A stretch of 64,000 nucleotides of DNA from Bacteroidales bacterium (GTDB lineage Bacteria > Bacteroidota > Bacteroidia > Bacteroidales > UBA10428), in the NCBI GenBank assembly GCA_016928305.1, contig JAFGKY010000134.1, forward strand, positions 1-64,000, given 5' to 3'. Below are positions 27,681-36,777 of the stretch, in pieces. Position numbers and translations under genes: made by a program. Numbering within the stretch: position 1 is the stretch's first letter; every line of letters begins with the position of its first letter. The notes below the pieces were generated by a model, which worked only from the letters and a program-made list of their open reading frames with translations, did no database searches and was not told where the DNA came from.

Positions 27681-27725
27681 TTTAAAAGGTTTATGATTAA
27701 ATAATTATTTAATACCTTTTACGAT

Positions 27726-28118
27726 ATGAAACTTGATTCTGTCAAAAAAATAGCAAAAAGAATTCTGTGGATATTTATATCTGTACTGATTCTCGTTCTG
27801 GGAGTATATATTTTCTGGAAATACTTTTATACATACAGTGAGGGTTATCGTGCAGGCCTGCTGCAGAAGTTCACCCGAAAGGGAAACATCTTCAAGACTT
27901 ATGAAGGAGAAATCATCCTCAGCAGTGTTACCAGCAGTACAAACGTAGCACTGGCTTCCGAAAAGTTTTTCTTTTCCGTTACCGATGATTCACTGGCACA
28001 TGCCCTGGATACCCTTCAGGGACGATTTGTGATTGTACACTACAAACAGAAGAACGGTAAGGTTATATGGAAAGGTGACACACCTTATTTTGTTGATGAT
28101 GTGAAATTGAAGGAATAA
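27726..28118 (+). CDS. Small membrane-anchored hypothetical protein
   Basis: The 130-residue product has a basic N-terminus and one membrane helix (about residues 14-32). A beta-rich soluble domain of about 95 residues follows, with conserved-looking stretches SEGYRAGLLQKF (about 38-49) and YEGEI (about 59-63). Similar short proteins are, to my memory, widespread in Bacteroidota and sometimes carry misleading automatic names; I do not know a tested function. The predicted topology puts the soluble domain outside the cytoplasm. It is divergent from the mutase gene, and heptamer repeats begin at its stop codon. Confidence 0.7.
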   Translation: MKLDSVKKIAKRILWIFISVLILVLGVYIFWKYFYTYSEGYRAGLLQKFTRKGNIFKTYEGEIILSSVTSSTNVALASEKFFFSVTDDSLAHALDTLQGRFVIVHYKQKNGKVIWKGDTPYFVDDVKLKE

Positions 28119-28214
28119 AGATCTAAGATCGAAGATCAAAGATCAAAGACGCCTGACAACCACAACAATCATAACAACCATAACGACCATAACCTCTACA
28201 ACAACCTGTCACCC
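28118..28214. repeat. Heptamer (AAGATCN) and nonamer (CATAACNNC) arrays
   Basis: Five 7-base units AAGATCT, AAGATCG, AAGATCA, AAGATCA and AAGACGC run from 28118 to 28152. From about 28161 to 28205 the period becomes nine (CACAACAAT, CATAACAAC, CATAACGAC, CATAACCTC, TACAACAAC). The array lies between two convergent genes and starts within the stop codon of the upstream one. Confidence 0.75.
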
Positions 28215-28310
28215 TCAACCCACAACCTTCACAATCGGCCCACCTTCGTTGTCAACGCGTTAAACCACTTCAAGATACGGTGGGCGCAGCAACCTGCAAC
28301 TGGTCTTGTT

Positions 28311-30263
28311 TCACGCCCCATCCTCTTCACCATTCTGCTCATAATCCTTCATGGTCAGGAAGGAATACTGGTAATGCATGGGGATGATGACGTTATAATC
28401 TTCCACGGTGGCGCCCGATATGCAGGCATCGATGATCCGCCTGCCCACGGAAGATAGCTCGGGCGTCAGGTATTGCTGCAATTCCTTTTTAAAGAAATCG
28501 TACAATATGTTGGCTCCGGCATCATATCCGTCGGTGCCGACTTCATTCTGGCGATGGACCTGCAGGAACCTCGACGGTATTTTTGATCCCTCGATGGTCA
28601 GATAATTCAATTCATATCCCAGCAAAGGGCATCGTGCATGCTGGTACTGGTCACTCCTTAGTTTTGCATTTCCCCTTCGGGTAAGGTACTCACGCATCAG
28701 AAGCTGGGGTTTAAATCCTACTTTCCACACACCTATGTGTTGATTCGGTGCCAGGGTATAACGTATGCGGGGTGTATGAATAATCTGTTCCAACAATAAA
28801 TTGGCATGCGTTACCATCTTACCGGTAGCAAAAGGCCAGTATGAACCGACACCTTCTGATTCCATGCCTTTCCCTCCGACAATGCTCGGATTGGCATAAC
28901 CCCTGGGGGAGACAAGCCTCCATAACCAGGCCAGGGCAGGCGGGAGGATATGAAACAATCCAATGATGCCGTAGTCAGGATGTTCTCTTGAGCAGGGTGG
29001 TGTGCGTACTCCGAAACTGCGGACATCCACTGTTACCGGCTTGCTGATGACACCGGGAACAATATCTCTGGGGAGAATAACCCTCGGATTGGGACATCTT
29101 TTCCCGGGTTCGTCCTCAATATGATCCCAGATCAGAGCTGTACTGTCAGGATTTGTTTTGATATTCAGGAATAAAAGTGGTTTTTTTGGTTTAATGGTGA
29201 TTTTCTCGAGAAAAGGATCATCACCATAATCACAAACGCTGTCAACGCGGATGAACCAGGAATTTTCCGCATCCAATACGGTTAATTTTCCGTTATCCCC
29301 CTGGATGGAGGGATGACACAAGGCCATATCGTCGGTAACCGGATTAAAAGAACAGAACAGAGGCAGGCTGATTAACCTTTTTTCTCCCGTTATGGTGTTT
29401 TCGCCAATGAGAACCTGGCCATTCAGTTCCCTCACAATATGTTGGAGCATTTCACTTTTACCACCGCCGCTGGCACCTTCATGCATGAACGTAGTGATGT
29501 TATCATACGGGCTTATTACCTGAACCGTGGAACAATGAGCCGTGATCCATCCTTCTTTTTCGCCCTTCGTAAGCAATGCTCCATACAAACCTTTTTTGGC
29601 ACTGGGCCCCGGATATAGATTGTAGGAGTATATTTCATGCAGGTTTTCAGTCCGGTTATGAACAACAACTTGTTTTCCTTTAAAATGCGTATGACGAAAG
29701 GTTGGGGCAACGTATATGACGGAATCAACAAAAAATCCTTCAGGTAAACCGGCAACGGGTATGATACGTTGCAACATGGATAATCCCATGGCAAAAAAAC
29801 CCGCATTGGAAGGGACAATGGCCATTCCGCCCACGCCTATTGTTTCGCCTCCTGCAAAATAAAAGAATACGCTTAAATCCTGTTGTGTTAACCAGTTGTG
29901 CGTTTCTGATTTCAGCGATTGAAAGTCATAACCAAATTTTTCCTTGAATTTTTCTTTGTCACTGGGCTGGTTATCGGCAATGGCCATAGTATCGGGGTCG
30001 CGCCGACGCATATAAGGCTCAGTGTAATTAGCCGAGATACCGTTTGTTACTCTGTGAACGATTGCTTCAGTGAATACACCTTTCCGGGGTATGTCGTATT
30101 TAACTTCATAGGTATTATTATCCACGCCTCCGACAGCAGCATCTTTTAACTGATTAACGGTATCGAAAACAGTATATTTCTTGCAGCTGTTGAGCAGCAT
30201 GTATACATCGTCGGGCAGGGTTATTTTTTTGCTTTCCAGTACCTTAAAAAAATTCTCAGGCAT
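28311..30263 (-). CDS. DUF4914-family protein with HprK/PEPCK-like P-loop
   Basis: The 650-residue cytoplasmic protein matches my memory of the uncharacterised DUF4914 family over its full length. The central region holds a phosphate-binding loop, HEGASGGGKSEM (about residues 261-272). This has the GxSGxGKSE form of HPr kinase and resembles the kinase loop of PEP carboxykinase. An acidic segment (ENTITGEKR, about 289) and the C-terminal PRGYANPS.VGGKGMESEG region (about 449-466) follow, in the order seen in PEPCK-type folds. It therefore probably binds ATP and may phosphorylate a small molecule or protein; no reaction is known to me. It is a single gene, upstream of the rfb cluster on the same strand but more than 350 bp away. 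Confidence 0.75.
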   Translation of the reverse strand: MPENFFKVLESKKITLPDDVYMLLNSCKKYTVFDTVNQLKDAAVGGVDNNTYEVKYDIPRKGVFTEAIVHRVTNGISANYTEPYMRRRDPDTMAIADNQPSDKEKFKEKFGYDFQSLKSETHNWLTQQDLSVFFYFAGGETIGVGGMAIVPSNAGFFAMGLSMLQRIIPVAGLPEGFFVDSVIYVAPTFRHTHFKGKQVVVHNRTENLHEIYSYNLYPGPSAKKGLYGALLTKGEKEGWITAHCSTVQVISPYDNITTFMHEGASGGGKSEMLQHIVRELNGQVLIGENTITGEKRLISLPLFCSFNPVTDDMALCHPSIQGDNGKLTVLDAENSWFIRVDSVCDYGDDPFLEKITIKPKKPLLFLNIKTNPDSTALIWDHIEDEPGKRCPNPRVILPRDIVPGVISKPVTVDVRSFGVRTPPCSREHPDYGIIGLFHILPPALAWLWRLVSPRGYANPSIVGGKGMESEGVGSYWPFATGKMVTHANLLLEQIIHTPRIRYTLAPNQHIGVWKVGFKPQLLMREYLTRRGNAKLRSDQYQHARCPLLGYELNYLTIEGSKIPSRFLQVHRQNEVGTDGYDAGANILYDFFKKELQQYLTPELSSVGRRIIDACISGATVEDYNVIIPMHYQYSFLTMKDYEQNGEEDGA

Positions 30264-30432
30264 ATATATTCAATTAAATGTATCAGAAATCAGGATCGAA
30301 AATAGGAAATCCCGGTTAAAATGTAACTATTGTATGAAGATTGGTTTCAGAAATGTTTTGGAAGGGGGAATATAGGTTTGTATAGTATTGATTAATTTGA
30401 TTTATGCATTCTACTTCTTAGATCTTGAGTCC

Positions 30433-30571
30433 ACTCCAAAAAGTCATAAAAATATGGATGCCACAAATACACCAAGGCTCAAAGGTTCACAAAAAGTCAA
30501 TAATTAATCCTTTATCTTATTGAATCTTAGTGCTTTAGTGACTTGGTGGCTAAAAAACCACTTTTCGGAGT
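30433..30571. repeat. MITE-like or structural palindromic element
   Basis: Outer arms ACTCCAAAAAGT (30433-30444) and ACTTTTCGGAGT (30560-30571) are inverted at 11 of 12 positions. Inner arms 30460-30484 and 30526-30550 (starting GCCAC and ending GTGGC) are inverted at 18 of 25. The inner arms consist of CAC-AA-rich quasi-repeats. No coding sequence lies inside. Confidence 0.6.
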
Positions 30572-30577
30572 AGCCTC

Positions 30578-30605
30578 AATCTTAAATCGTTAATCTTCAA
30601 TCTGT
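30578..30605. repeat. Heptamer array AATCNNN x4
   Basis: AATCTTA, AATCGTT, AATCTTC and AATCTGT follow each other without gap, 20 bp downstream of the rfbD stop. Their reverse complement (NNNGATT) resembles the AAGATCN units at 28118. Confidence 0.55.
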
Positions 30606-30624
30606 CAAAGTAGAATTAAGTTAA

Positions 30625-31494
30625 TTATGAAAATCCTACTTCAGCCATGGTCTTCTTTAAACTCTTCTTCCAGTGCGGTATTTCCAGTCCGAAAGTTGCT
30701 TTGATCTTAACTTTATTCAGGACACTGAATGCCGGCCGTTTTACCGGTGACGGGTACTGGTCGGAGGTGATGGGATTTATCTTGCAGGTCAATCCGGCCA
30801 TTTCCATGATCTCCAGTGCAAAATCATACCAGCTGCAAACACCTTCATTTGAATAATGGTATATTCCGCCCTGATTTACATTGGATGAACCAAGGCGGGA
30901 GCAAATTTTAAGCAAGGCTCTTGCAAGGTCGGCAGCCGAGGTTGGTGTGCCAACCTGGTCAAACACAACATTCAGTGATTTACTCTCTTTTCCCAGCCGC
31001 AGCATTGTCTTCAGAAAATTAACACCCTGCACGGAATACAGCCAGGAAGTCCGGATAACAAGATAATCCGGGTTTTTAAGCACTTCGAGTTCTCCGGCAA
31101 GCTTGCTTTTGGCATAAACCGATTGCGGAGCAGTGGGATCGGTTTCAACATAAGGTATACAGGCCCGGCCATCAAAAACATAGTCGGTAGAAATATGAAT
31201 CAGGCGGCAATTGTTTTTTGTACAAATTTCCTGAAGCATGCCTGGAACCTGTGCGTTAATAAGGAAAGCCCTTTCCGGTTCAGTTTCAGCTTTATCGACT
31301 GCATTATATGCTGCACAATTGATTACGCAGTCGAATGGATGCTGATCAAAATAACGATAGACGGCATCCCGTTTTGTCAGGTCAAGATCATTTATATCAA
31401 TGTGTTCAAATGCGAAGGCCGAAAATTCCGGAGCGATTTTCTTCAATTCGCTACCGAGCTGTCCCTTTGCCCCGGTGACTAAAATTCTTCTCAT
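30625..31494 (-). CDS. rfbD: dTDP-4-dehydrorhamnose reductase
   Basis: The 289-residue short-chain dehydrogenase performs the last step of dTDP-L-rhamnose synthesis, reducing dTDP-4-keto-L-rhamnose with NAD(P)H. Visible are the Rossmann loop VTGAKGQLGSEL (about 5-16), INCAAYNAVDKAE (about 59-71), STDYVFDG (about 101-108) and the catalytic YAKSKLAGE (about 127-135). Its start overlaps the rfbC stop by four bases, so it is the last gene of an rfbA-rfbC-rfbD operon. The L-rhamnose would go into surface polysaccharide. Assignment is strong. Confidence 0.94.
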   Translation of the reverse strand: MRRILVTGAKGQLGSELKKIAPEFSAFAFEHIDINDLDLTKRDAVYRYFDQHPFDCVINCAAYNAVDKAETEPERAFLINAQVPGMLQEICTKNNCRLIHISTDYVFDGRACIPYVETDPTAPQSVYAKSKLAGELEVLKNPDYLVIRTSWLYSVQGVNFLKTMLRLGKESKSLNVVFDQVGTPTSAADLARALLKICSRLGSSNVNQGGIYHYSNEGVCSWYDFALEIMEMAGLTCKINPITSDQYPSPVKRPAFSVLNKVKIKATFGLEIPHWKKSLKKTMAEVGFS

Positions 31495-32054
31495 TGCGGG
31501 TTATAGGTAAAATTCATCTCAGCTTTATCAAAATCAGGAAATGATCGATCACGATCCGTCACAATCTCTTCGGAAGGCATAAGTCCCCAGTCGATTGAGA
31601 GGAATTTATCATTATAGAGGATACCGCGTTCAGCTGCCGGCATATAAAAATCATCGGTCTTGTAAAATACAACGGCTGTTTCGGATACTACTGAAAATCC
31701 ATGGGCAAATCCTTTAGGAATAAGAAGTTGCAGCTTGTTCTCACAGGAAAGGTCAACATGGTAGTATTGGCCAAATGTTGGAGAACCTTTTCTGATATCC
31801 ACAACAACATCGCGTATCGTGCCTGAAAGAACCCTTACCAGTTTTGTCTGGGCGTGGGGCTCAAGCTGGTAATGCAAACCTCTTATTACACCGTAAACCG
31901 ATTTGGACTGGTTGTCCTGAACAAACCGGTAACCAAAACCTTTTTCGATCATTTCTTTTTCATTATAGCTTTCATAGAAATAGCCGCGATGATCACTGAA
32001 AATTCTGGGTTTTGTGATCACCAGTCCGGTAAAACCTGTTTCGATTATCTCCAT
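31491..32054 (-). CDS. rfbC: dTDP-4-dehydrorhamnose 3,5-epimerase
   Basis: The 187-residue cupin-fold epimerase converts dTDP-4-keto-6-deoxy-glucose to the 4-keto-rhamnose form. Typical segments are F.D.RGYFYESYN (about 18-30), the catalytic-His segment GVIRGLHYQ (about 55-63), the GTIRDVVVDIRKGSPTFGQ region (about 78-96) and the C-terminal substrate-site stretch with DWG. It lies one base after rfbA and overlaps rfbD by four bases, so translational coupling is likely. The substrate-producing dehydratase (rfbB) is not in this window. Confidence 0.95.
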   Translation of the reverse strand: MEIIETGFTGLVITKPRIFSDHRGYFYESYNEKEMIEKGFGYRFVQDNQSKSVYGVIRGLHYQLEPHAQTKLVRVLSGTIRDVVVDIRKGSPTFGQYYHVDLSCENKLQLLIPKGFAHGFSVVSETAVVFYKTDDFYMPAAERGILYNDKFLSIDWGLMPSEEIVTDRDRSFPDFDKAEMNFTYNPQ

Positions 32055-32055
32055 T

Positions 32056-32949
32056 TTAATCAGGATTAATGAAGGTAAGGGTTTTTTCTTCAGCGACCTT
32101 AATAAGGTATTGGCCGTACTGGTTTTTCATGAGGGGTTGTGCCAGCGCAATAAGCTGGGATTTATCAATGTAACCCTGTTTAAAAGCTATTTCTTCAATA
32201 CAGGATATTTTTAAGCCCTGTCTTTCTTCGATGGTTTGAATATAAATGGAGGCCTGTAAAAGACTTTCGTGTGTTCCGGTGTCAAGCCAGGCCATGCCTC
32301 TTCCAAGGATCCGTATTTTCAGACGCTTTTCTTCGAGGTACAGCTGATTGAGGTCTGTGATTTCCAGTTCTCCACGTTTTGAAGGTTTCAGTAATTTCGC
32401 CTTGTTAACCACATCATTGCTGTAAAAGTATAATCCCGTGACCGCATAGTTCGATTTTGGAGTAGCCGGCTTTTCTTCGATACTGGTCACACTGCACTGA
32501 TCATCGAATTCAACCACTCCGTATCTTTCGGGATCTTTCACGTAATAACCGAAAACAACAGCGCCATCCTGAAGCCTGGCTGTTGCAGAAAGCACTTTTC
32601 CAAAACCATCTCCATAGAATATATTATCGCCCAGGATCATGCATACGCTGTCTTTATCAATGAACCTCTCACCGATAATAAATGCCTGAGCCAGTCCTTC
32701 CGGCGATGGCTGAACCTCGTAGGAAACTGACAATCCAAGTTGTGAACCGTCTCCCAGCAAATCCTGGTAAAGATGAATATCCTTTGGGGTTGATATGATC
32801 AGTATTTCACGGATTCCGGCAAGCATTAACACGGATAAGGGATAGTAGATCATCGGTTTGTCATAAATGGGAATGATTTGTTTTGAAATGCTTTTTGTGA
32901 TAGGGTAGAGGCGGGTTCCCGATCCTCCGGCCAGGATTATGCCTTTCAT
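32056..32949 (-). CDS. rfbA: Glucose-1-phosphate thymidylyltransferase
   Basis: The 297-residue nucleotidyltransferase joins glucose 1-phosphate and dTTP to dTDP-glucose, the first step toward dTDP-rhamnose. The signature [12 protein letters not shown] (about 8-19) and [15 protein letters not shown] (about 32-46) are complete, with ILGDNIFYG (about 106-114) carrying the metal-binding Asp. It heads the rfbA-rfbC-rfbD set. A GTGAACA heptamer array lies upstream, between it and ugd. The length and motifs match the RmlA type closely. Confidence 0.95.
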   Translation of the reverse strand: MKGIILAGGSGTRLYPITKSISKQIIPIYDKPMIYYPLSVLMLAGIREILIISTPKDIHLYQDLLGDGSQLGLSVSYEVQPSPEGLAQAFIIGERFIDKDSVCMILGDNIFYGDGFGKVLSATARLQDGAVVFGYYVKDPERYGVVEFDDQCSVTSIEEKPATPKSNYAVTGLYFYSNDVVNKAKLLKPSKRGELEITDLNQLYLEEKRLKIRILGRGMAWLDTGTHESLLQASIYIQTIEERQGLKISCIEEIAFKQGYIDKSQLIALAQPLMKNQYGQYLIKVAEEKTLTFINPD

Positions 32950-32991
32950 GGTTTAACAAATAAATTAAAGTACAATAATAGTTAAAATAAG

Positions 32992-33075
32992 GTAAACGGT
33001 AAATAGTGAAAAGTGAACAGTGAACAGTGAACAGTGAACAGTGAACAGTGAACGGTTAACCATTAACCATTAACC
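32992..33075. repeat. Heptanucleotide array GTGAACA to ATTAACC, 12 units in register
   Basis: Twelve 7-base units keep exact register: GTAAACG, GTAAATA, GTGAAAA, five GTGAACA, GTGAACG, GTTAACC and two ATTAACC. It lies between ugd and rfbA, both on the minus strand. Confidence 0.92.
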
Positions 33076-33099
33076 ATTTATTATCGACCACTTGCTGTT

Positions 33100-34416
33100 T
33101 TATCTCCTTCCAATTCCATAGTAAACAAAACCATTTTTCCTCACTTCTGCCGGATCATAAATATTTCGGCCGTCAAAAATTGTTTTTTTTCTCATGCGTT
33201 TTTCCAGCACCCTGAAATTCAGAACCCGGAATTCTGTCCACTCAGTCACCAACACCAGTGCATCGGCGTTAACGACAGCATCATAATTATCGGAAGCATA
33301 CTCAACACTGTTGCCAAGCCGTTGCCGGGCCACTTTCATTGCAACCGGATCATAAACCCTGACAGATGCTCCGGCTTCAATCAGCTTATGGATAATCACT
33401 TCGGCCGGAGCTTCACGCATGTCATCGGTATTGGGTTTAAAGGAAAGGCCCCATATTCCGAAATGTTTGTCCCGGATGTTATTCCCAAAATGATGCATTA
33501 TTTTATGAAACAGCACTTCTTTCTGGCGGTTGTTTACCGATTCAACCGCTTTCACAACATCAAGGGAATAACCCGTATCATCGGCTGTTTTTATCAGCGC
33601 TTTAACATCTTTGGGAAGGCAGGATCCTCCATAGCCGGCACCCGCATATATAAATTTGCTGCCGATACGGGGATCACTGCCAATTCCCTGTCGGACCATG
33701 TTTATATCAGCACCGACCTTTTCGCAAAGGTTGGCAATTTCGTTCATGAAGCTGATTTTTGTGGCCAGCATGCAATTGGCAGCATATTTGGTTAACTCAG
33801 CCGAAGGGATGTCCATAAAAATAGTGCGATAACCGTTTAACTGAAAGGGCCTGTAAATTTTTGTAAGAATGTCTTTTGCATTTTCATTTTCCACACCAAT
33901 TATGATTCTTGCTGGTTTTAAGAAATCTTCGACAGCATTACCTTCCTTTAAAAATTCAGGATTGGCAGCTACATCAAAAGGTACGCTACGATGAAACCGG
34001 TGCAGTTCTTCCTGAATGGCTGCCTTGACTTTAAGGGATGTTCCGATGGGAACAGTGCTTTTGGTGACAACGACCATATATTTCTTCATGCATCTTCCAA
34101 TTTCTCTTGCTGCATTCAGAACATGTGAAATATCAGCACTGCCATCCTCGTCGGGCGGTGTTCCCACAGCAATAAATACAGCCTCACACCCGTCTATGCT
34201 GTCATTCATGCTGGTAGAAAAATGCAAATGCTGTTTTTCTATATTGCGCTTTACAATATCTTCAAGTCCGGGCTCATAAATGGGGATTATTCCTTCTTTC
34301 AGATTTCCTATTTTTTGTGCATCGATATCTATACAGGTGACTTCAATACCCGTTTCTGAGATGCATGCGCCGGTTACAAGTCCCACGTAACCAGTTCCAA
34401 TGATCAATATTTTCAT
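33100..34416 (-). CDS. ugd: UDP-glucose 6-dehydrogenase
   Basis: The 438-residue enzyme oxidises UDP-glucose to UDP-glucuronate with two NAD+ per turnover, for capsule or exopolysaccharide synthesis. Visible are the Rossmann loop GTGYVGLVTGACI (about 7-19), the central ELTKYAANCMLATKISF.NE segment (about 208-226) and the catalytic Cys in GYGGSCLPKDVKAL (about 257-270). It stands upstream of rfbA on the same strand, separated by a 150-bp repeat-filled spacer, and divergent from rpsA. UDP-glucuronate and dTDP-rhamnose together suggest synthesis of an acidic rhamnose-containing polysaccharide, an inference. Confidence 0.95.
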   Translation of the reverse strand: MKILIIGTGYVGLVTGACISETGIEVTCIDIDAQKIGNLKEGIIPIYEPGLEDIVKRNIEKQHLHFSTSMNDSIDGCEAVFIAVGTPPDEDGSADISHVLNAAREIGRCMKKYMVVVTKSTVPIGTSLKVKAAIQEELHRFHRSVPFDVAANPEFLKEGNAVEDFLKPARIIIGVENENAKDILTKIYRPFQLNGYRTIFMDIPSAELTKYAANCMLATKISFMNEIANLCEKVGADINMVRQGIGSDPRIGSKFIYAGAGYGGSCLPKDVKALIKTADDTGYSLDVVKAVESVNNRQKEVLFHKIMHHFGNNIRDKHFGIWGLSFKPNTDDMREAPAEVIIHKLIEAGASVRVYDPVAMKVARQRLGNSVEYASDNYDAVVNADALVLVTEWTEFRVLNFRVLEKRMRKKTIFDGRNIYDPAEVRKNGFVYYGIGRR

Positions 34417-34606
34417 ACAGTGAGCGTTTATTAATTTGCAAATTAAAATACTATTTTAATTTAATCAATTAGGAAGGTTGATTAATTGATAAGCTTTGGC
34501 AAAATAATCAATTGTTATGGTCAATAATTTGAATTTCAGAGATGAGGCCTGCAATTTATTTTATCATTTTTTTTTGTAATTTTAGTTTTTTAATACGGAA
34601 AAATTA

Positions 34607-34614
34607 TAGCTTTG
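34607..34614 (+). promoter_or_regulatory. -7 box (TAGCTTTG) for rpsA
   Basis: TAGCTTTG matches TAnnTTTG 57 nt upstream of the rpsA ATG. The leader is very AT-rich and has no Shine-Dalgarno sequence, as is usual for this phylum. Confidence 0.55.
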
Positions 34615-34671
34615 CAGCTCCATTTTGGTCAAAATAATGTCTAACTTATTAACTTTTAACGATTTAATTAA

Positions 34672-36753
34672 ATGGTAGATAATTTGGAAAAGAATCCTGA
34701 TCCGCAGCAGGATCAGGCTGAAGGAGCTGTTATTCAGAATATGGATGATGCTGCTGTCGATGATGGACTGTCATCTGGAAAAGAAGATACACATGAACCG
34801 GTTAATGCGAAAGAAGAAAAACAAGAAGCAGAAGCCACCGATGAAACCGTGGCTGAAAAAAAATCCAAGGAAAAGTCTTTAAAAACCGGTACACGCCGGA
34901 AAACCAGAACGGGTGGTGAAGATGCTGAACCGGAAAAAAATGCTGTTGAAAAAGAATTTGATTGGGAAAAATACGAAGAAGGCAGCAATTTCTATACAAA
35001 AACAGAACGTTCAAAATTTGAAAAACTATATAATGACACACTGAGTGCTGTTAAGGTAAATGAAGTTGTTGACGGAACCGTTATTTCCATGAATAAACGT
35101 GAAGTTGTCATTAACATTGGCTATAAATCTGAAGGTGTTGTCAGTCTTAATGAATTCAGGTATAATCCTGAGCTTGCTGTTGGTGATACGGTGGAAGTAT
35201 ATGTTGAGAGTCAGGAAGATAAGAAGGGACAGCTGGTCCTTTCCCATAAGAAAGCCAGGGCATTAAAATCCTGGGACCGTGTCAACGAGGCGCTCGAAAA
35301 AGATGAGATTATTAAAGGTTATATCAAATGCCGGACGAAAGGTGGAATGATCGTGGATGTATTTGGCATCGAAGCCTTTCTTCCGGGATCGCAGATTGAT
35401 GTAAAGCCCATTCGCGATTATGATATATACGTGGGAAAAACAATGGAATTCAAGGTGGTTAAGATTAATCACGAATTCAAGAACGTAGTGGTATCCCATA
35501 AAGCACTTATTGAAGCAGAACTGGAACACCAGAAAAAGGAAATTATTGCCAAACTCGAAAAAGGACAGATTCTCGAGGGCACTGTTAAGAATATCACATC
35601 ATATGGTGTATTTATTGATCTGGGAGGCGTCGATGGTCTTATTCACATTACCGACTTGTCATGGGGCAGAATCAATCATCCGGAAGAGATCGTGCAGCTC
35701 GACCAGAAACTTCAGGTAGTCATTCTCGATTTTGATGACGAAAAGAAACGCATAGCACTTGGATTGAAACAGCTGACAGCTCATCCTTGGGATTCACTCG
35801 ATCCGAACCTGAAGGTTGGTGATCAGGTAAAAGGTCGTGTTGTTGTGATGGCAGACTACGGAGCATTTATCGAAATTGCCGCTGGGGTTGAAGGTCTTAT
35901 CCATGTTTCTGAAATGTCATGGTCACAGCACCTGAGAAGTGCACAGGAATTTCTTAAGGTTGGTGATGAGGTCGAAGCTGTTATTCTGACCCTTGACCGA
36001 GAAGAAAGAAAGATGTCTTTGGGTATGAAACAGTTAAAAACTGATCCCTGGGAAAAGATAGAAGAAAAATATCCATTGGGTAGTAAACATAGTGCAAAAG
36101 TCCGCAATTTTACTAACTTTGGTGTATTCGTTGAAATTGAAGAAGGAGTTGATGGTTTGATCCATATATCCGATCTTTCATGGACAAAGAAAATCAAACA
36201 CCCAGCAGAATTTACCAACATCGGGGATGAAATTGAGGTGGTTGTGCTTGAGATCGATAAGGAAAACCGGAGGTTGAGCCTGGGTCATAAGCAACTGGAA
36301 GAAAATCCGTGGGATGTTTTCGAAACCGTTTTCCTCACCGATTCAATTCACGAAGGTACGATCATTGAAGTTACGGATAAAGGTGCTGTTGTTGCATTGC
36401 AATATGGTGTGGAAGGATTTGTGACACCCAAACACCTGATTAAAGTAGATGGAGCAACGGCCAAAATTGAAGAAAAGCTTCCTTTTAAGGTAATTGAGTT
36501 TTCAAAATCAGCAAAAAAAATCATTCTTTCCCACAGCCGGGTGCATGAAGATGAGAAGAAGACAAGTGAAGCGACGCAACGAAAGTCTTCATCCGATGCT
36601 ACACGTAAGGCCTCAAGGAAGATTAAAGCGGGTCTTGAAAGAACAACGCTGGGCGATATTTCCGAACTGGCTGCATTGAAAACAGCAATGGAAAAAAAGG
36701 AATCAAAGAAAAAAAAGACCAAGGAGGAAAAAACAGAAGAATCTAAAAAATAG
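34672..36753 (+). CDS. rpsA: 30S ribosomal protein S1
   Basis: The 693-residue protein carries six S1 RNA-binding repeats from about residue 125 to 625, with repeated G.V..I..YG.FI.L..GV.GLIH.S-type cores. It brings mRNA to the small ribosomal subunit. Compared with about 560 residues in Escherichia coli, it has an N-terminal extension of about 120 residues, rich in Glu, Asp, Lys and Ala, and a Lys/Glu/Ser-rich C-terminal tail (about 630-693). These low-complexity ends are seen in Bacteroidota S1 proteins and are probably disordered. A STAS-domain gene follows 24 bp downstream and may be co-transcribed. Confidence 0.95.
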   Translation: MVDNLEKNPDPQQDQAEGAVIQNMDDAAVDDGLSSGKEDTHEPVNAKEEKQEAEATDETVAEKKSKEKSLKTGTRRKTRTGGEDAEPEKNAVEKEFDWEKYEEGSNFYTKTERSKFEKLYNDTLSAVKVNEVVDGTVISMNKREVVINIGYKSEGVVSLNEFRYNPELAVGDTVEVYVESQEDKKGQLVLSHKKARALKSWDRVNEALEKDEIIKGYIKCRTKGGMIVDVFGIEAFLPGSQIDVKPIRDYDIYVGKTMEFKVVKINHEFKNVVVSHKALIEAELEHQKKEIIAKLEKGQILEGTVKNITSYGVFIDLGGVDGLIHITDLSWGRINHPEEIVQLDQKLQVVILDFDDEKKRIALGLKQLTAHPWDSLDPNLKVGDQVKGRVVVMADYGAFIEIAAGVEGLIHVSEMSWSQHLRSAQEFLKVGDEVEAVILTLDREERKMSLGMKQLKTDPWEKIEEKYPLGSKHSAKVRNFTNFGVFVEIEEGVDGLIHISDLSWTKKIKHPAEFTNIGDEIEVVVLEIDKENRRLSLGHKQLEENPWDVFETVFLTDSIHEGTIIEVTDKGAVVALQYGVEGFVTPKHLIKVDGATAKIEEKLPFKVIEFSKSAKKIILSHSRVHEDEKKTSEATQRKSSSDATRKASRKIKAGLERTTLGDISELAALKTAMEKKESKKKKTKEEKTEESKK

Positions 36754-36777
36754 TCAATATATCTAATACTTTTCATC

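Larger units (their letters stand above)
30264..30624. other. Intergenic region with palindromic element and heptamers
   Basis: These 361 bases contain a 139-bp imperfect inverted-repeat element (30433-30571) and four 7-base units (30578-30605). AT-rich leader sequence of the DUF4914 gene lies to the left. I see no gene. Confidence 0.6.

Noticed and set aside
28238-28285. GCCCACC/GGTGGGC hairpin with inner CGTTGTCAACG stem as terminator or small RNA
   Set aside because: The loop is long, no U-tract follows, and nothing else supports an RNA gene.
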